The notes under the pieces are model-generated. The model did no database searches. It saw only the letters and a program-made list of their open reading frames with translations, and had not been told where the DNA came from. Both the position numbers and the translations under genes were made by a program. This document shows, piece after piece, positions 1-7,464 of a stretch of DNA of 11,329 bases (the first letter of the stretch is position 1; every line of letters begins with the position of its first letter). The stretch is from an uncultured Eubacteriaceae bacterium (GTDB lineage: Bacteria; Bacillota; Clostridia; Eubacteriales; Eubacteriaceae): contig CANQOZ010000032.1 of NCBI GenBank assembly GCA_947625585.1, positions 1-11,329 on the forward strand, read 5' to 3'.

Positions 1-26
1 CAATATTTTCATTGAAAATTTATAAA

Positions 27-356
27 ATGTACAACGAATTTATAATCAGGAATATCATTGCACAAAAAACTAAAGATTTTAGGAATAAAAATAATCTGGA
101 AATAGATGGTCTTGCTCAAAAATTAGGAGTGTCTGTTACTGAAGTAATTGACATTGAAAATTCAAAATCCGAATTAAATTTAGATACACTTATCAAATTA
201 ACAAATACTCTAGGACTAACAATGGACGAACTATTTTCAGTTGAAAACGCAGATAGTGATTTAGAAGAAGTTATCAGAATATATAGATCACTAGATAAAA
301 AGTTACAAAAATCTTTAAAAATAATATTTAGAACTCTTGACTCAGGTTCAAATTGA
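27..356 (+). CDS. XRE/Cro-type helix-turn-helix transcriptional regulator, N-terminus uncertain
   Basis: This is a small predicted DNA-binding protein of about 109 residues. Counting from the ATG at 27, an HTH_3-like five-helix domain covers roughly residues 8-70. The probable HTH core is the stretch with GLAQKLGVS followed by the recognition-helix-like TEVIDIENSK, and LDTLIKLTNTLGLTMDELF closes the domain as in XRE proteins. The remaining ~35 residues are charged and probably helical, with no recognisable ligand domain. Neither the ATG at 27 nor the in-frame TTG at 12 has a clear ribosome binding site. The frame stays open to the window edge, so the true start could lie upstream. The gene is visibly more AT-rich than the sugar operon and points the opposite way. 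Its target is unknown, and nothing in the sequence links it to the operon. Raffinose operons usually carry AraC- or LacI-type regulators instead. Confidence 0.7.
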   Translation: MYNEFIIRNIIAQKTKDFRNKNNLEIDGLAQKLGVSVTEVIDIENSKSELNLDTLIKLTNTLGLTMDELFSVENADSDLEEVIRIYRSLDKKLQKSLKIIFRTLDSGSN

Positions 357-374
357 AAGTATCAAATATTTTAA

Positions 375-414
375 AAAATGCCGAAAATTACTTTTAATGA
401 GACTTCGGCATTTT
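375..414. terminator. Bidirectional rho-independent terminator
   Basis: An 11-bp perfect stem (375-385 with 404-414, core ATGCCGAA/TTCGGCAT) encloses an 18-nt loop. On the + strand the stem ends in TTTT, 58 bp after the regulator stop codon. On the minus strand the right arm runs into six T (complement of 373-378). It can therefore end both the + strand regulator and the minus-strand small ORF at 431-583. Confidence 0.75.
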
Positions 415-430
415 AATTACTTTTGAATTT

Positions 431-583
431 TTATTTATACTTATATATTTTTTTCGGTTTATAATTATATCTTTTAACATCATCTGTAGAACTAGTACTA
501 TTTACGTATGTTTTCTTAGGCTTCTTTGTTAATGAAAGTTTGCTATTCTTTAATTCTTTATAATATTCATTTTTTGTTTTCAT
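431..583 (-). CDS. Possible small basic protein, 50 aa, unknown function
   Basis: An ATG at 583 opens a 50-codon frame ending in TAA at 431. The product begins MKTKNEYYKELKNSK and ends in YKPKKIYKYK. It is very rich in Lys and Tyr, contains a KKPKK cluster, and has no hydrophobic segment, signal peptide or motif that I recognise. No good Shine-Dalgarno precedes the ATG and no convincing promoter is visible. In AT-rich DNA a frame of this length can occur by chance, and Lys/Tyr/Asn codons are expected from base composition. In its favour, it ends 17 bp before a hairpin that works as a terminator in its direction and it faces the regulator convergently. It could be a real microprotein, a gene remnant or a chance frame. 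Confidence 0.35.
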   Translation of the reverse strand: MKTKNEYYKELKNSKLSLTKKPKKTYVNSTSSTDDVKRYNYKPKKIYKYK

Positions 584-690
584 TTTTCTGACTATTAATC
601 ATGTTTATGACGAAAAATCATTCTAATTCTAATTTAATTTTCTATTATTTTAGCAGTGTTTGAACACTCTTCCTATATTTTACTTATAAA
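584..690. other. AT-rich intergenic stretch
   Basis: This lies between the small ORF and the operon terminator. I see no further ORF worth naming, no tRNA-like structure and no clear promoter. The only ordered elements are a short inverted repeat at 655-668 and a 4-bp repeat (TCAT/ATGA) around 599-610. Confidence 0.5.
655..668. repeat. Short inverted repeat, possible operator
   Basis: Six-bp arms AGTGTT and AACACT flank a 2-nt centre. This is a near-perfect 14-bp dyad in otherwise AT-rich intergenic DNA. It is compact enough for a dimeric repressor and lies upstream of the minus-strand small ORF. It does not match the cre consensus. No convincing -35/-10 pair flanks it, so regulatory use is a guess. 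Confidence 0.25.
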
Positions 691-733
691 CTCAAAAAAT
701 CTCAGTAGAAATCATAAACTTCTACTGAGATTT
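691..733 (-). terminator. Rho-independent terminator of the sugar operon
   Basis: A 14-bp perfect stem (697-710 with 720-733, core TCTCAGTAGAA) has a 9-nt loop. Read on the minus strand the right arm ends in TTT and continues TTT (complement of 694-696), giving a six-T tract. It starts 3 bp after the galT stop codon, so it marks the end of the minus-strand transcript. Confidence 0.9.
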
Positions 734-736
734 AAA

Positions 737-2242
737 TTAATCACTCAAACTGGTTGTGAACTTTCTAAAGGCTTGTTGCCCCTTTTCATCTCGTTTAAAT
801 ACACCGGCATCTTCTAAAACTTCTTTAAATACTAAACCGGTTTCGTCTTCAATTATTGAATCAATGTTATCTTCAGTGAATGAATCATATTTCTCTTTTA
901 ATTCATTGATCCAATCGAGATGTTGTTCTAATTCCTTGTAATCTTCTGGATTTTTACCTTCTACCAGAACTTCTTTAATTAGGTTAAATTCATTTTTGAG
1001 TCTAGAAGGTAGGACTGCAAGTCCCATAACCTCAATTAATCCTATGTTTTCCTTTTTTATGTGATGTAATTTTTCATGCGGATGGAATATTCCTAATGGA
1101 TATTCATCAGTTGTTCTGTTGTTACGAAGTACTAAGTCTAATTCATAAATATCTCCATGCTTTCTAGCAATCGGAGTTATCGTGTTATGTGGTTCATTAT
1201 CTGAAAATGCTAATATATCCACATCTTCATCTGAATAACCTCTCCACTTATCTAATATGAACTCAGCTGCATCTAACAACTCATTTTTATCTTCACTATT
1301 TAATCTGATAACAGACATCGGCCAATTTAAAATTCCAGCCTGTACGTTATCAAACCCCTTTATATTAAACTTCTCATCAATATCCGCATTTTCCATTGCA
1401 AAGGTATAGTGTCCGCCTTGAAAATGTTCATGGGATAATATCGATCCCCCCACTATTGGTAAGTCTGCGTTGCTACCTACAAAATAATGCGGGAACTGGT
1501 CGGTAAAATCAAGGAGTCTATTCATAGCTCTTCTATCAATTACCATAGGTTTATGTTCATTATTTAAAACAATGCAGTGTTCGTTATAATAAACATAGGG
1601 GGAATATTGAAATGACCAGTTCTCGTCTTCAAACTTTAGGGGAATTATCCTATGGTTTTGACGTGCTGGATGATCAATACGCCCGGCATAACCTTCATTT
1701 TCTATGCATAACTGACACTTCGGATACGAAGTGGATTGGACTTTTCCTGCTTGTGCTATGGCCTTTGGGTCTTTTTCCGGTTTGGATAAATTAATTGTAA
1801 TATCAAGTGGACCATACTCTGTTTCGGTTTTCCACTTTAAATCCTTCTTGATCCTATCCCTACGAATGTAATTGGTGTCGTTCGAAAAGTCATAGTACCA
1901 ATTTGTAGCTTCCTGTGGAGATTTTTCATACAATTCTTCAAAAGTAGTAACGACTTCTGTTGGTCTTGGAGTCAACGCTCCCATCAATTTTGTATCAAAT
2001 AAATCCCTATAGGTAATAGAATCTTCTATAATACCCTCTTGAACAGCATAGTCTGTAAGTTTATCAAGAATTACGTTAAGCTCTTCTTTATCATTACTTT
2101 CAACGTGTTCATAATCTTCAAGGTTTAATAAGTCAAGTAATGAATTAAGAGTCCACACCCTGTCTAAATCCTCGATTAGGTTCTTCTCTAAACCGTAATC
2201 AATTAACTGGTCTATTGATTGATAAACTTCGTTCTTGTTCAT
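737..2242 (-). CDS. galT: UTP-hexose-1-phosphate uridylyltransferase (class II GalT)
   Basis: GalT transfers the uridylyl group from UDP-glucose to galactose-1-phosphate, giving UDP-galactose and glucose-1-phosphate in the cytosolic Leloir pathway. At 501 residues it matches the long Bacillota class II family rather than the ~350-residue E. coli type. The catalytic H-x-H-x-Q motif is at residues 271-275 (HEHFQ), with the uridylylated His expected at 273. It is preceded by GGSILS. A CxxC pair is at 176-179. The N-terminal ~100 residues are helical and acidic, typical of this class. The ATG shares one base with the galE stop codon (TAATG), and a GAGGAT ribosome binding site lies inside the end of galE, so translation is probably coupled. 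It is the last gene of the operon, directly before the terminator. No interruption is visible. Confidence 0.95.
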   Translation of the reverse strand: MNKNEVYQSIDQLIDYGLEKNLIEDLDRVWTLNSLLDLLNLEDYEHVESNDKEELNVILDKLTDYAVQEGIIEDSITYRDLFDTKLMGALTPRPTEVVTTFEELYEKSPQEATNWYYDFSNDTNYIRRDRIKKDLKWKTETEYGPLDITINLSKPEKDPKAIAQAGKVQSTSYPKCQLCIENEGYAGRIDHPARQNHRIIPLKFEDENWSFQYSPYVYYNEHCIVLNNEHKPMVIDRRAMNRLLDFTDQFPHYFVGSNADLPIVGGSILSHEHFQGGHYTFAMENADIDEKFNIKGFDNVQAGILNWPMSVIRLNSEDKNELLDAAEFILDKWRGYSDEDVDILAFSDNEPHNTITPIARKHGDIYELDLVLRNNRTTDEYPLGIFHPHEKLHHIKKENIGLIEVMGLAVLPSRLKNEFNLIKEVLVEGKNPEDYKELEQHLDWINELKEKYDSFTEDNIDSIIEDETGLVFKEVLEDAGVFKRDEKGQQAFRKFTTSLSD

Positions 2243-3234
2243 TATTTATCCTCGTAACCGTTTGGATGATTTTTATGCCAATTCCAGGCATCCTTTATTA
2301 TTACTTTAATATCATCCTTCTTAGGCTCCCATTTTAAAACTTCTTTTGCCTTTTCACTCGAAGCAACGAGTTTAGCCGGATCTCCGGCACGTCTTGGAAC
2401 TACTTTAGCAGGTATCGGGTGTCCAGTAACCTCTCGAGCGGCTTCTATCATTTCATTAACAGAAAATCCTTCACCAGAACCTAAGTTAAATATATTAGAC
2501 TCTCCTCCATCTCTCAGATAATTGAGAGCTTTTATATGTGCGTCTGCCAAGTCTTCAACGTGAATATAATCACGAATGCAGGTGCCATCTTTTGTGTCGT
2601 AATCATCTCCAAATATTGAGATTTCTTCCCTCTTTCCTAGAGGTACTTGTAATATTAATGGAATCAAATGGGTTTCTGGTGAATGATCTTCACCAATTTC
2701 ACCTGATTCAGATGCACCACATGCATTAAAATACCTTAGTGAAACAAAATTTAATGGGTTAGCATTGGCAGTCCATTTGATCATCTTTTCCATAGCTAAC
2801 TTTGTTTCACCATAAGGATTGGTAGGTTCTGTCTTATCCGTCTCCTCAATCGGGATTTTCTCTGGTTCACCGTAGGTTGCTGCCGTTGAAGAAAAAACGA
2901 TCTTATCAATACCGTTTTCAACCATACTGTCCAAGAGGTTCATCGTACCAAATAAATTATTATCGTAGTATTTAAGTGGTACTTCCATACTCTCTCCAAC
3001 TAATGAGTTGGCAGCAAAGTGAATAACTGAATCGATATCCTCTTTCTCAAAGACATTATTTAAAAATTCTTTGTCTCTGGTATCTCCTTCATAGAAACGG
3101 GCTCTCTTATCAAGGGCATTCCTATGTCCCGTTTGGAGGTTATCGACAATAACTACATCTTCACCTTGATCTAATAATTCTCTTACTACATGTGAGCCAA
3201 TATAGCCTGCTCCGCCTACAACTAAAACTGCCAT
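2242..3234 (-). CDS. galE: UDP-glucose 4-epimerase
   Basis: GalE interconverts UDP-galactose and UDP-glucose using bound NAD+. It regenerates UDP-glucose for GalT and can also supply UDP-galactose for cell-surface polymers. The 330-residue protein is full length for an extended short-chain dehydrogenase. The Rossmann glycine motif GGAGYIG is at 7-13, DN at 31-32 follows the second strand, and FAAN is at 73-76. The catalytic SST is at 115-117, with Tyr141 and Lys145 in the PYGETK motif. RYFNACGA and the C-terminal RRAGDPAKLVAS substrate-binding stretch are also present. A strong AGAGGAGA ribosome binding site lies just before the ATG, and the gap to galK is 9 bp. The order galK-galE-galT resembles the gal clusters of lactobacilli. 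Confidence 0.96.
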   Translation of the reverse strand: MAVLVVGGAGYIGSHVVRELLDQGEDVVIVDNLQTGHRNALDKRARFYEGDTRDKEFLNNVFEKEDIDSVIHFAANSLVGESMEVPLKYYDNNLFGTMNLLDSMVENGIDKIVFSSTAATYGEPEKIPIEETDKTEPTNPYGETKLAMEKMIKWTANANPLNFVSLRYFNACGASESGEIGEDHSPETHLIPLILQVPLGKREEISIFGDDYDTKDGTCIRDYIHVEDLADAHIKALNYLRDGGESNIFNLGSGEGFSVNEMIEAAREVTGHPIPAKVVPRRAGDPAKLVASSEKAKEVLKWEPKKDDIKVIIKDAWNWHKNHPNGYEDK

Positions 3235-3243
3235 AGTCTCCTC

Positions 3244-4542
3244 TTAAATTAACTGAGTTCCTCCAACTGGACGGATACTCATAACCTTTGCGCTGTCATC
3301 ACCTAAAGTTGTATTAAGTACTTCTACATACTCGTCAACTTTATCTTTTGGAACAAAAGCTTGTATTGTACCAGCAAAGCCACCACCGTGAACACGGCTA
3401 GCTCCCTCACCATCTAATACCATCTGGCTTAGTGCTAAAGCCAAAGCAACTGCTTGGTTGTCCACTTCACCAGCTTGAGTAATATTCTGTAAAGCTAATA
3501 TAGAAGATTTTCCTGAATCATTGACTAATCTTAGGAATTCGTCAAAATTATTGTCCTTTAATGCTTGAGCTTCCCTCTTCGCTCTTTTGGTATCATTAAA
3601 ATAATGGATCGCTCTTAGAACAGCTCTGTCACTGAGCTTCTCTCTTAATTCCGGAATACTTTGGTAAAATTCATTTTCATCTACCTGTGATAAAACTTCT
3701 TTACCAAAGTGATCAGCTACTAACTTCATGTCTTCTGGAATTGCTGCATACTCTGATGTTAAGTCTGCATGAGATGAATGGGAATCAGTAATAACTAATT
3801 TGTATCCATCTGCATCTAAGTCCAAGTCTACCTTTTCAATCACCGGATTTTCTTTATCTGCAAAGTCAATTGCAACAATACCACCGACTGAACTAGCCAT
3901 CTGATCCATTAAACCGCTTGGTTTTCCAAAATAGTTGTTTTCCGTTTTCTGGCTTAGTTTTGCAATTTCGACATTGTCTACTTCACCATTAGCGCTGAGT
4001 TCATTAATAATATTACCAAGCAAGACTTCAAAAGCAGCTGAAGAAGAAATACCCGAACCACTAGGAACATTAGAGACAACATAAGCATCAAATCCATTTA
4101 ATGGATAACCCTTTTCTTTAAAGTAATTAGCCATTCCACGGATTAAGGAAGCAGTTGTTTCCTTCTCGTTTTCCTTAATGTCCAAGTCATCTAATTCAAT
4201 ATCGGTAAGTCCATATCCTTCTGAAAATAATCTGATTCGATCTAAATCATTTGGTTGGACAGCAGCGACAATATCATAGTTAACACTCCCAGCCAGGACA
4301 GAACCTAACTGATGGTCCGTATGATTTCCACCAATTTCAGTTCTGCCTGGTGCAGAGAATATTGCAACTTCTTCTATTTCATTATCCCTGAATTCTTCGT
4401 CTAATCCTTTGATAAGTTTTTTAATTCGATCTACAAGGGTATTAAATTCTTCCGTACCTTTTTCGGTAACATATATTTTTTCTATAATATCGTCGTATTT
4501 ACCGTTGTCTAAATCTTCTATGATTGTATTTTTTGAAACCAT
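3244..4542 (-). CDS. galK: Galactokinase (GHMP kinase)
   Basis: GalK phosphorylates alpha-D-galactose at O1 with ATP, the entry step of the Leloir pathway. The galactokinase signature is APGRTEIGGNHTDHQ at residues 64-78. The GHMP ATP-binding loop is PSGSGISSSAAFE at 160-172, and the predicted catalytic base is Asp213 in PSGLMDQMAS. The C-terminal GHMP motif GGGFAGT is present near residue 390. At 432 residues it is longer than the ~390-residue lactobacillar and E. coli enzymes because of an N-terminal helical extension of about 50 residues, a form I associate with some anaerobic Bacillota. The start lies 6 bp after the gtfA stop codon. A GAGG about 11 nt upstream of the ATG is the likely ribosome binding site. 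It handles the galactose released by the alpha-galactosidase of the same operon. Confidence 0.95.
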   Translation of the reverse strand: MVSKNTIIEDLDNGKYDDIIEKIYVTEKGTEEFNTLVDRIKKLIKGLDEEFRDNEIEEVAIFSAPGRTEIGGNHTDHQLGSVLAGSVNYDIVAAVQPNDLDRIRLFSEGYGLTDIELDDLDIKENEKETTASLIRGMANYFKEKGYPLNGFDAYVVSNVPSGSGISSSAAFEVLLGNIINELSANGEVDNVEIAKLSQKTENNYFGKPSGLMDQMASSVGGIVAIDFADKENPVIEKVDLDLDADGYKLVITDSHSSHADLTSEYAAIPEDMKLVADHFGKEVLSQVDENEFYQSIPELREKLSDRAVLRAIHYFNDTKRAKREAQALKDNNFDEFLRLVNDSGKSSILALQNITQAGEVDNQAVALALALSQMVLDGEGASRVHGGGFAGTIQAFVPKDKVDEYVEVLNTTLGDDSAKVMSIRPVGGTQLI

Positions 4543-4548
4543 TTAAAA

Positions 4549-6009
4549 CTAAACCTCAAACACTGTCTTGAACTCCTCTTGACCGGGCTCTTTATCAATG
4601 ATTTTAAAATTATGTGTTTTTAAGTTAGCTATAAGCTTAGCTACGTAACCATCGTATGAGCGAGTAATAATAAGTTCATTTTCACCTTCAAGTTCAGTTT
4701 CAATATCCCCTTCAATGTTAAAAGCAGGGAATTCATTACGGAACTTCATTAGTTCAAACAACTTCTTAACTACAGGTCTCTGAACTTCTTCGCTAATTTC
4801 TTCAAGTGAATAGTAGTGACGGTTAATATCTCTTCCGTTTTTAGTTTTTTCTATTAATTCCAGGTCATTCTTACCTGCAAGTAAACCAACATAGTAGACC
4901 TGCGGAACACCTGGTGCGAAGAACTGGATTGCCCGTGCCAAAAGATAAGCATTGTCATCGTTTCCCAAAGCTGAATAATAGGTTGTATTAACCTGATAAA
5001 TATCCAGGTTATTATAAGCTTCAGTATTGTAAATCTTATTTACATTAGCACCTTCGGTGAACATCATTTCTTTTGTTTCATCAACAACGTCGTCCGGCAT
5101 TAAATCTTTAACATCAACAATACCGATTCCATCGTGAGTATCCAAAGTAGTGAACTGGTGTTTAGGCGAAATATCGAGCCAGTTCTTTAAGTATTTCCCC
5201 TCACCTGTATAAAGTGCATTTAGTGTTAATACTGGAAGGGCAAAGTCATAAATCCAGAAGCCTTTGTCAGAAATATTATGCTGAATTTTGTAGTGTTCAT
5301 GAACTTCTGGTAGAATCATGACCCCTTCTGGTGAAACAATATCTTCAATAGAATGGAGTAAATTCCAAATATCGGGTTCTTCAAAGAAACAGGATCCACC
5401 AGCTTTCTTGACTGCATAAGCGAAAGCATCAAGCCTGATTATTGAAGCACCGTGTTTAACCATGTCTTCCAGGGATTCTTTAACAAATTGTTTTGTAACT
5501 TCTGAATCAACATTTAAGTCGACTTGTTCTTCACCAAAAGTACACCATAAATCCTCTTTTGTTCCATCTGCAAATTCAACTTCAATAGATGGAGCTCTCG
5601 GCTTCCTTTTGTAGATAGCATCAACTTGTTCCTGGGTTGGCTTCCCGTTTTCCCAAAAATCTTTATATCTTATAAAGAAATCTTTGTATTTCGATTCGTC
5701 TTTATTTTCAACAAAATCTTTGAAATAATCGGACGACCTTGAGATATGGTTGATCATAAAATCAAACATTAAATAGTAGTCTTCAGCCAACTTTTCAATA
5801 TCATTGAAATCACCGAACTGCTCATCAACAACGTCATAACGCATTGGAGCAAATCCCCTATCAGCTGAAGAAGGGAAAAAGGGAAGTATATGGACTCCGC
5901 CAACAGTCCCTTCGAGCTCATTATGAAGAACTTTGTCTAAATCTTTTAAGTTGTCTCCGAGACTGTCAGCGTAAGTGATTAACATTATTTTATTTTCAAA
6001 TGGTTTCAT
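4549..6009 (-). CDS. gtfA: Sucrose phosphorylase (GH13 subfamily 18)
   Basis: The enzyme cleaves sucrose with inorganic phosphate to alpha-glucose-1-phosphate and fructose in the cytosol, saving one ATP compared with hydrolysis. It is 486 residues, the usual size. Landmarks are GGVHILPFFP at 37-46, the GH13 region FMINHIS at 84-90, nucleophile Asp194 in IIRLDAFAY, acid/base Glu235 in LPEVHEH, and transition-state Asp293 in TLDTHDGIG. The phosphorylase-typical GRDINRHYY is near residue 393. The three catalytic positions have almost the spacing known for the Bifidobacterium enzyme. It follows MsmK copy 2 after a 53-bp spacer, the longest gap in the operon. With alpha-galactosidase it processes the sucrose half of raffinose. 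Sucrose-6-phosphate phosphorylase is a close relative that I cannot fully exclude, but ABC import gives unphosphorylated sugar and favours sucrose. Confidence 0.92.
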   Translation of the reverse strand: MKPFENKIMLITYADSLGDNLKDLDKVLHNELEGTVGGVHILPFFPSSADRGFAPMRYDVVDEQFGDFNDIEKLAEDYYLMFDFMINHISRSSDYFKDFVENKDESKYKDFFIRYKDFWENGKPTQEQVDAIYKRKPRAPSIEVEFADGTKEDLWCTFGEEQVDLNVDSEVTKQFVKESLEDMVKHGASIIRLDAFAYAVKKAGGSCFFEEPDIWNLLHSIEDIVSPEGVMILPEVHEHYKIQHNISDKGFWIYDFALPVLTLNALYTGEGKYLKNWLDISPKHQFTTLDTHDGIGIVDVKDLMPDDVVDETKEMMFTEGANVNKIYNTEAYNNLDIYQVNTTYYSALGNDDNAYLLARAIQFFAPGVPQVYYVGLLAGKNDLELIEKTKNGRDINRHYYSLEEISEEVQRPVVKKLFELMKFRNEFPAFNIEGDIETELEGENELIITRSYDGYVAKLIANLKTHNFKIIDKEPGQEEFKTVFEV

Positions 6010-6034
6010 TAGCTTTCTGTACCATATCTGACTT

Positions 6035-6058
6035 GCCGTAGCTCAATTAAGCTACTGC
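6035..6058 (-). promoter_or_regulatory. RNA hairpin in the msmK2-gtfA spacer
   Basis: A 6-bp stem (GTAGCT at 6038-6043 with AGCTAC at 6050-6055) extends by two further pairs past one mismatch and has a 6-nt loop. There is no T tract on the minus strand, so it is not an intrinsic terminator. TAGCTT from its 5' arm and loop (minus strand, 6054-6049) can instead pair with AAGCTA immediately before the gtfA ATG (6015-6010). Stabilisation, processing or translational control of gtfA are possible roles. All are inferred. Confidence 0.4.
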
Positions 6059-6062
6059 CGTC

Positions 6063-7193
6063 CTATTTTTTTAAATCTGGATTTTCCTGATAACCGATAG
6101 CTTCTCCAGTATCTTTATTGAAGAAGTGGGAATGGTTCATATCTACTGCAAACTTAACGTTGCTGCCTGTACGAGCATTAGACCTTGAGTCAACACGAGC
6201 TGTCATTGGAGCTCCGGCATAGTCGAAGTAGAGATAACGTTCTGAACCAAGCATTTCATGCATATCTACATGAGCTTCAATAACCTGATCAGGTTTTAAA
6301 CCAACTACAACTTGAGCATCAGTTACGTCTTCTGGACGGACACCAAGAACAACGGTTTGACCCATGTAGCTTCTTAGATCCTTTTCCTTAGTAGCTGGAA
6401 CTGGTAGTTCAGCATCGCCAACTGCAGCAACTAATCCGTTTGGTCCTTCCTTGATTGTGGCATCAATGAAGTTCATCTGTGGTGATCCGATGAAACCGGC
6501 AACGAACTGGTTGATTGGATTGTTGTAGAGATGTTCTGGTGAGTCGATCTGTTGAACGATTCCGTCTTTCATAACAACGATCCTGGTTCCAAGAGTCATA
6601 GCTTCGGTCTGGTCGTGGGTAACGTAGATGATGGTTGCTCCTAGGTCCTTATGGATCTTTGAGATTTCTGTTCTCATCTGAACCCTTAACTTAGCATCCA
6701 AGTTTGAGAGTGGTTCGTCCATTAAGAAGACCTTTGGGTTACGAACGATTGCTCTACCCATAGCAACCCTTTGTCTTTGACCACCGGATAGCTGTGCTGG
6801 TTTCCTGTCTAAAAGTTGGTCTAAGTCTAGAATCTTAGCAGCCTTTTTAACAGCAGCATCAATCTGGTCTTTTGGAACTTTATGTAAGTTCATGGAGAAA
6901 GCCATGTTGTCGTAAACTGTCATGTGTGGATAGAGAGCATAATTCTGGAAAACCATAGCTATGTCTCTGTCCTTAGCTTCGACATCGTTCATACGAACGC
7001 CGTCGATTAACAGGTCACCATCGGAAATGTCTTCTAGTCCAGCAATCATTCTGAGTGTTGTAGACTTTCCGCAACCTGATGGGCCAACAAAGATAATGAA
7101 TTCTTTATCAGCTATATCTAAGTTAAAATCGTGAACGGCATGGTAGCCATTTTCATAACGTTTGTTAACGTCTTTAAGTATAATTTCAGCCAT
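6063..7193 (-). CDS. msmK: Multiple-sugar ABC transporter ATP-binding protein MsmK, downstream copy
   Basis: This is a cytoplasmic ATPase subunit that drives carbohydrate ABC importers (CUT1 family). It is 376 residues with all nucleotide-binding motifs: Walker A GPSGCGKST at 37-45, Q-loop Gln83, signature LSGGQ at 135-139, Walker B VFLMDE ending at Glu160, D-loop SNLDA at 163-167 and switch His193. The C-terminal ~140 residues form the MalK-like OB/TOBE regulatory domain. The protein is identical to the upstream copy (7465-8595). The DNA differs only at two silent sites, codons 17 and 21, and the copies use different stop codons (TAG here, TAA there). It starts 6 bp after the HPr-like gene, with only a weak AGG-type ribosome binding site. 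No disruption is seen, so both copies should give the same active protein. Confidence 0.95.
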   Translation of the reverse strand: MAEIILKDVNKRYENGYHAVHDFNLDIADKEFIIFVGPSGCGKSTTLRMIAGLEDISDGDLLIDGVRMNDVEAKDRDIAMVFQNYALYPHMTVYDNMAFSMNLHKVPKDQIDAAVKKAAKILDLDQLLDRKPAQLSGGQRQRVAMGRAIVRNPKVFLMDEPLSNLDAKLRVQMRTEISKIHKDLGATIIYVTHDQTEAMTLGTRIVVMKDGIVQQIDSPEHLYNNPINQFVAGFIGSPQMNFIDATIKEGPNGLVAAVGDAELPVPATKEKDLRSYMGQTVVLGVRPEDVTDAQVVVGLKPDQVIEAHVDMHEMLGSERYLYFDYAGAPMTARVDSRSNARTGSNVKFAVDMNHSHFFNKDTGEAIGYQENPDLKK

Positions 7194-7195
7194 TA
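6064..7195. repeat. Direct repeat, copy B (1132 bp, msmK)
   Basis: This matches 7466-8597 at a constant offset of 1402 with two mismatches (G at 7131 and 7143 against A at 8533 and 8545) and no gaps by eye. The match starts inside the stop codon and ends two bases upstream of the ATG, so it covers the gene and nothing else. I see no inverted repeats or target duplications of a mobile element at its borders. Confidence 0.95.
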
Positions 7196-7199
7196 GTGC

Positions 7200-7439
7200 C
7201 TAGTCTTCTACTATAAATTCTTGAATATCATCAATAGCCTGGTCAAGCATCGGGCCTTCTGTATCCAAAGTAAGTTCTACTGGTTTTGATAAATCTAAAC
7301 TGAAAATACCCATAATAGATTTACCATCAACCGTGTAGCGGTCAGAAGTTAAGTCAACATCAAAATCAAGTTTCCCTGTTTTGTCAACAAACTTCTTAAC
7401 TTTATCCATATTACCTAAGTCGATTTTTACCTTTTTCAT
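7200..7439 (-). CDS. HPr-like (Crh-like) protein without the phosphocarrier His
   Basis: This 79-residue cytosolic protein has the HPr fold pattern but probably regulates rather than carries phosphate. An ungapped alignment to B. subtilis HPr anchored on KSIMG places Ser41 at regulatory Ser46, inside DGKSIMGIFSLDL (38-50), which is very HPr-like. The same alignment puts Asn10 at the catalytic His15 and Asp12 at Arg17, so PEP-dependent phosphotransfer should be impossible. The closest functional analogy is Bacillus Crh, which has Gln15, keeps Ser46 and acts with CcpA after phosphorylation by HPr kinase. A short acidic tail follows EFI at 74-76. The ribosome binding site AAGGAAAG is good. It lies 25 bp after MsmK copy 1 and 6 bp before MsmK copy 2. 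Similar His-less HPr-like proteins occur in other Bacillota, but I do not know an established role. Confidence 0.8.
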   Translation of the reverse strand: MKKVKIDLGNMDKVKKFVDKTGKLDFDVDLTSDRYTVDGKSIMGIFSLDLSKPVELTLDTEGPMLDQAIDDIQEFIVED

Positions 7440-7464
7440 AATTGCTTACTTTCCTTAGAATCCT

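Noticed and set aside
660..690. A + strand promoter (TTGAAC ... TATAAA).
   Set aside because: The spacing is about 19 nt and it would fire directly into the operon terminator and antisense to galT, with no gene to serve.
1612..1794. A + strand open frame inside galT.
   Set aside because: It is antisense to conserved GalT sequence (residues ~150-210), has no recognisable motif, and no promoter suggests a gene.
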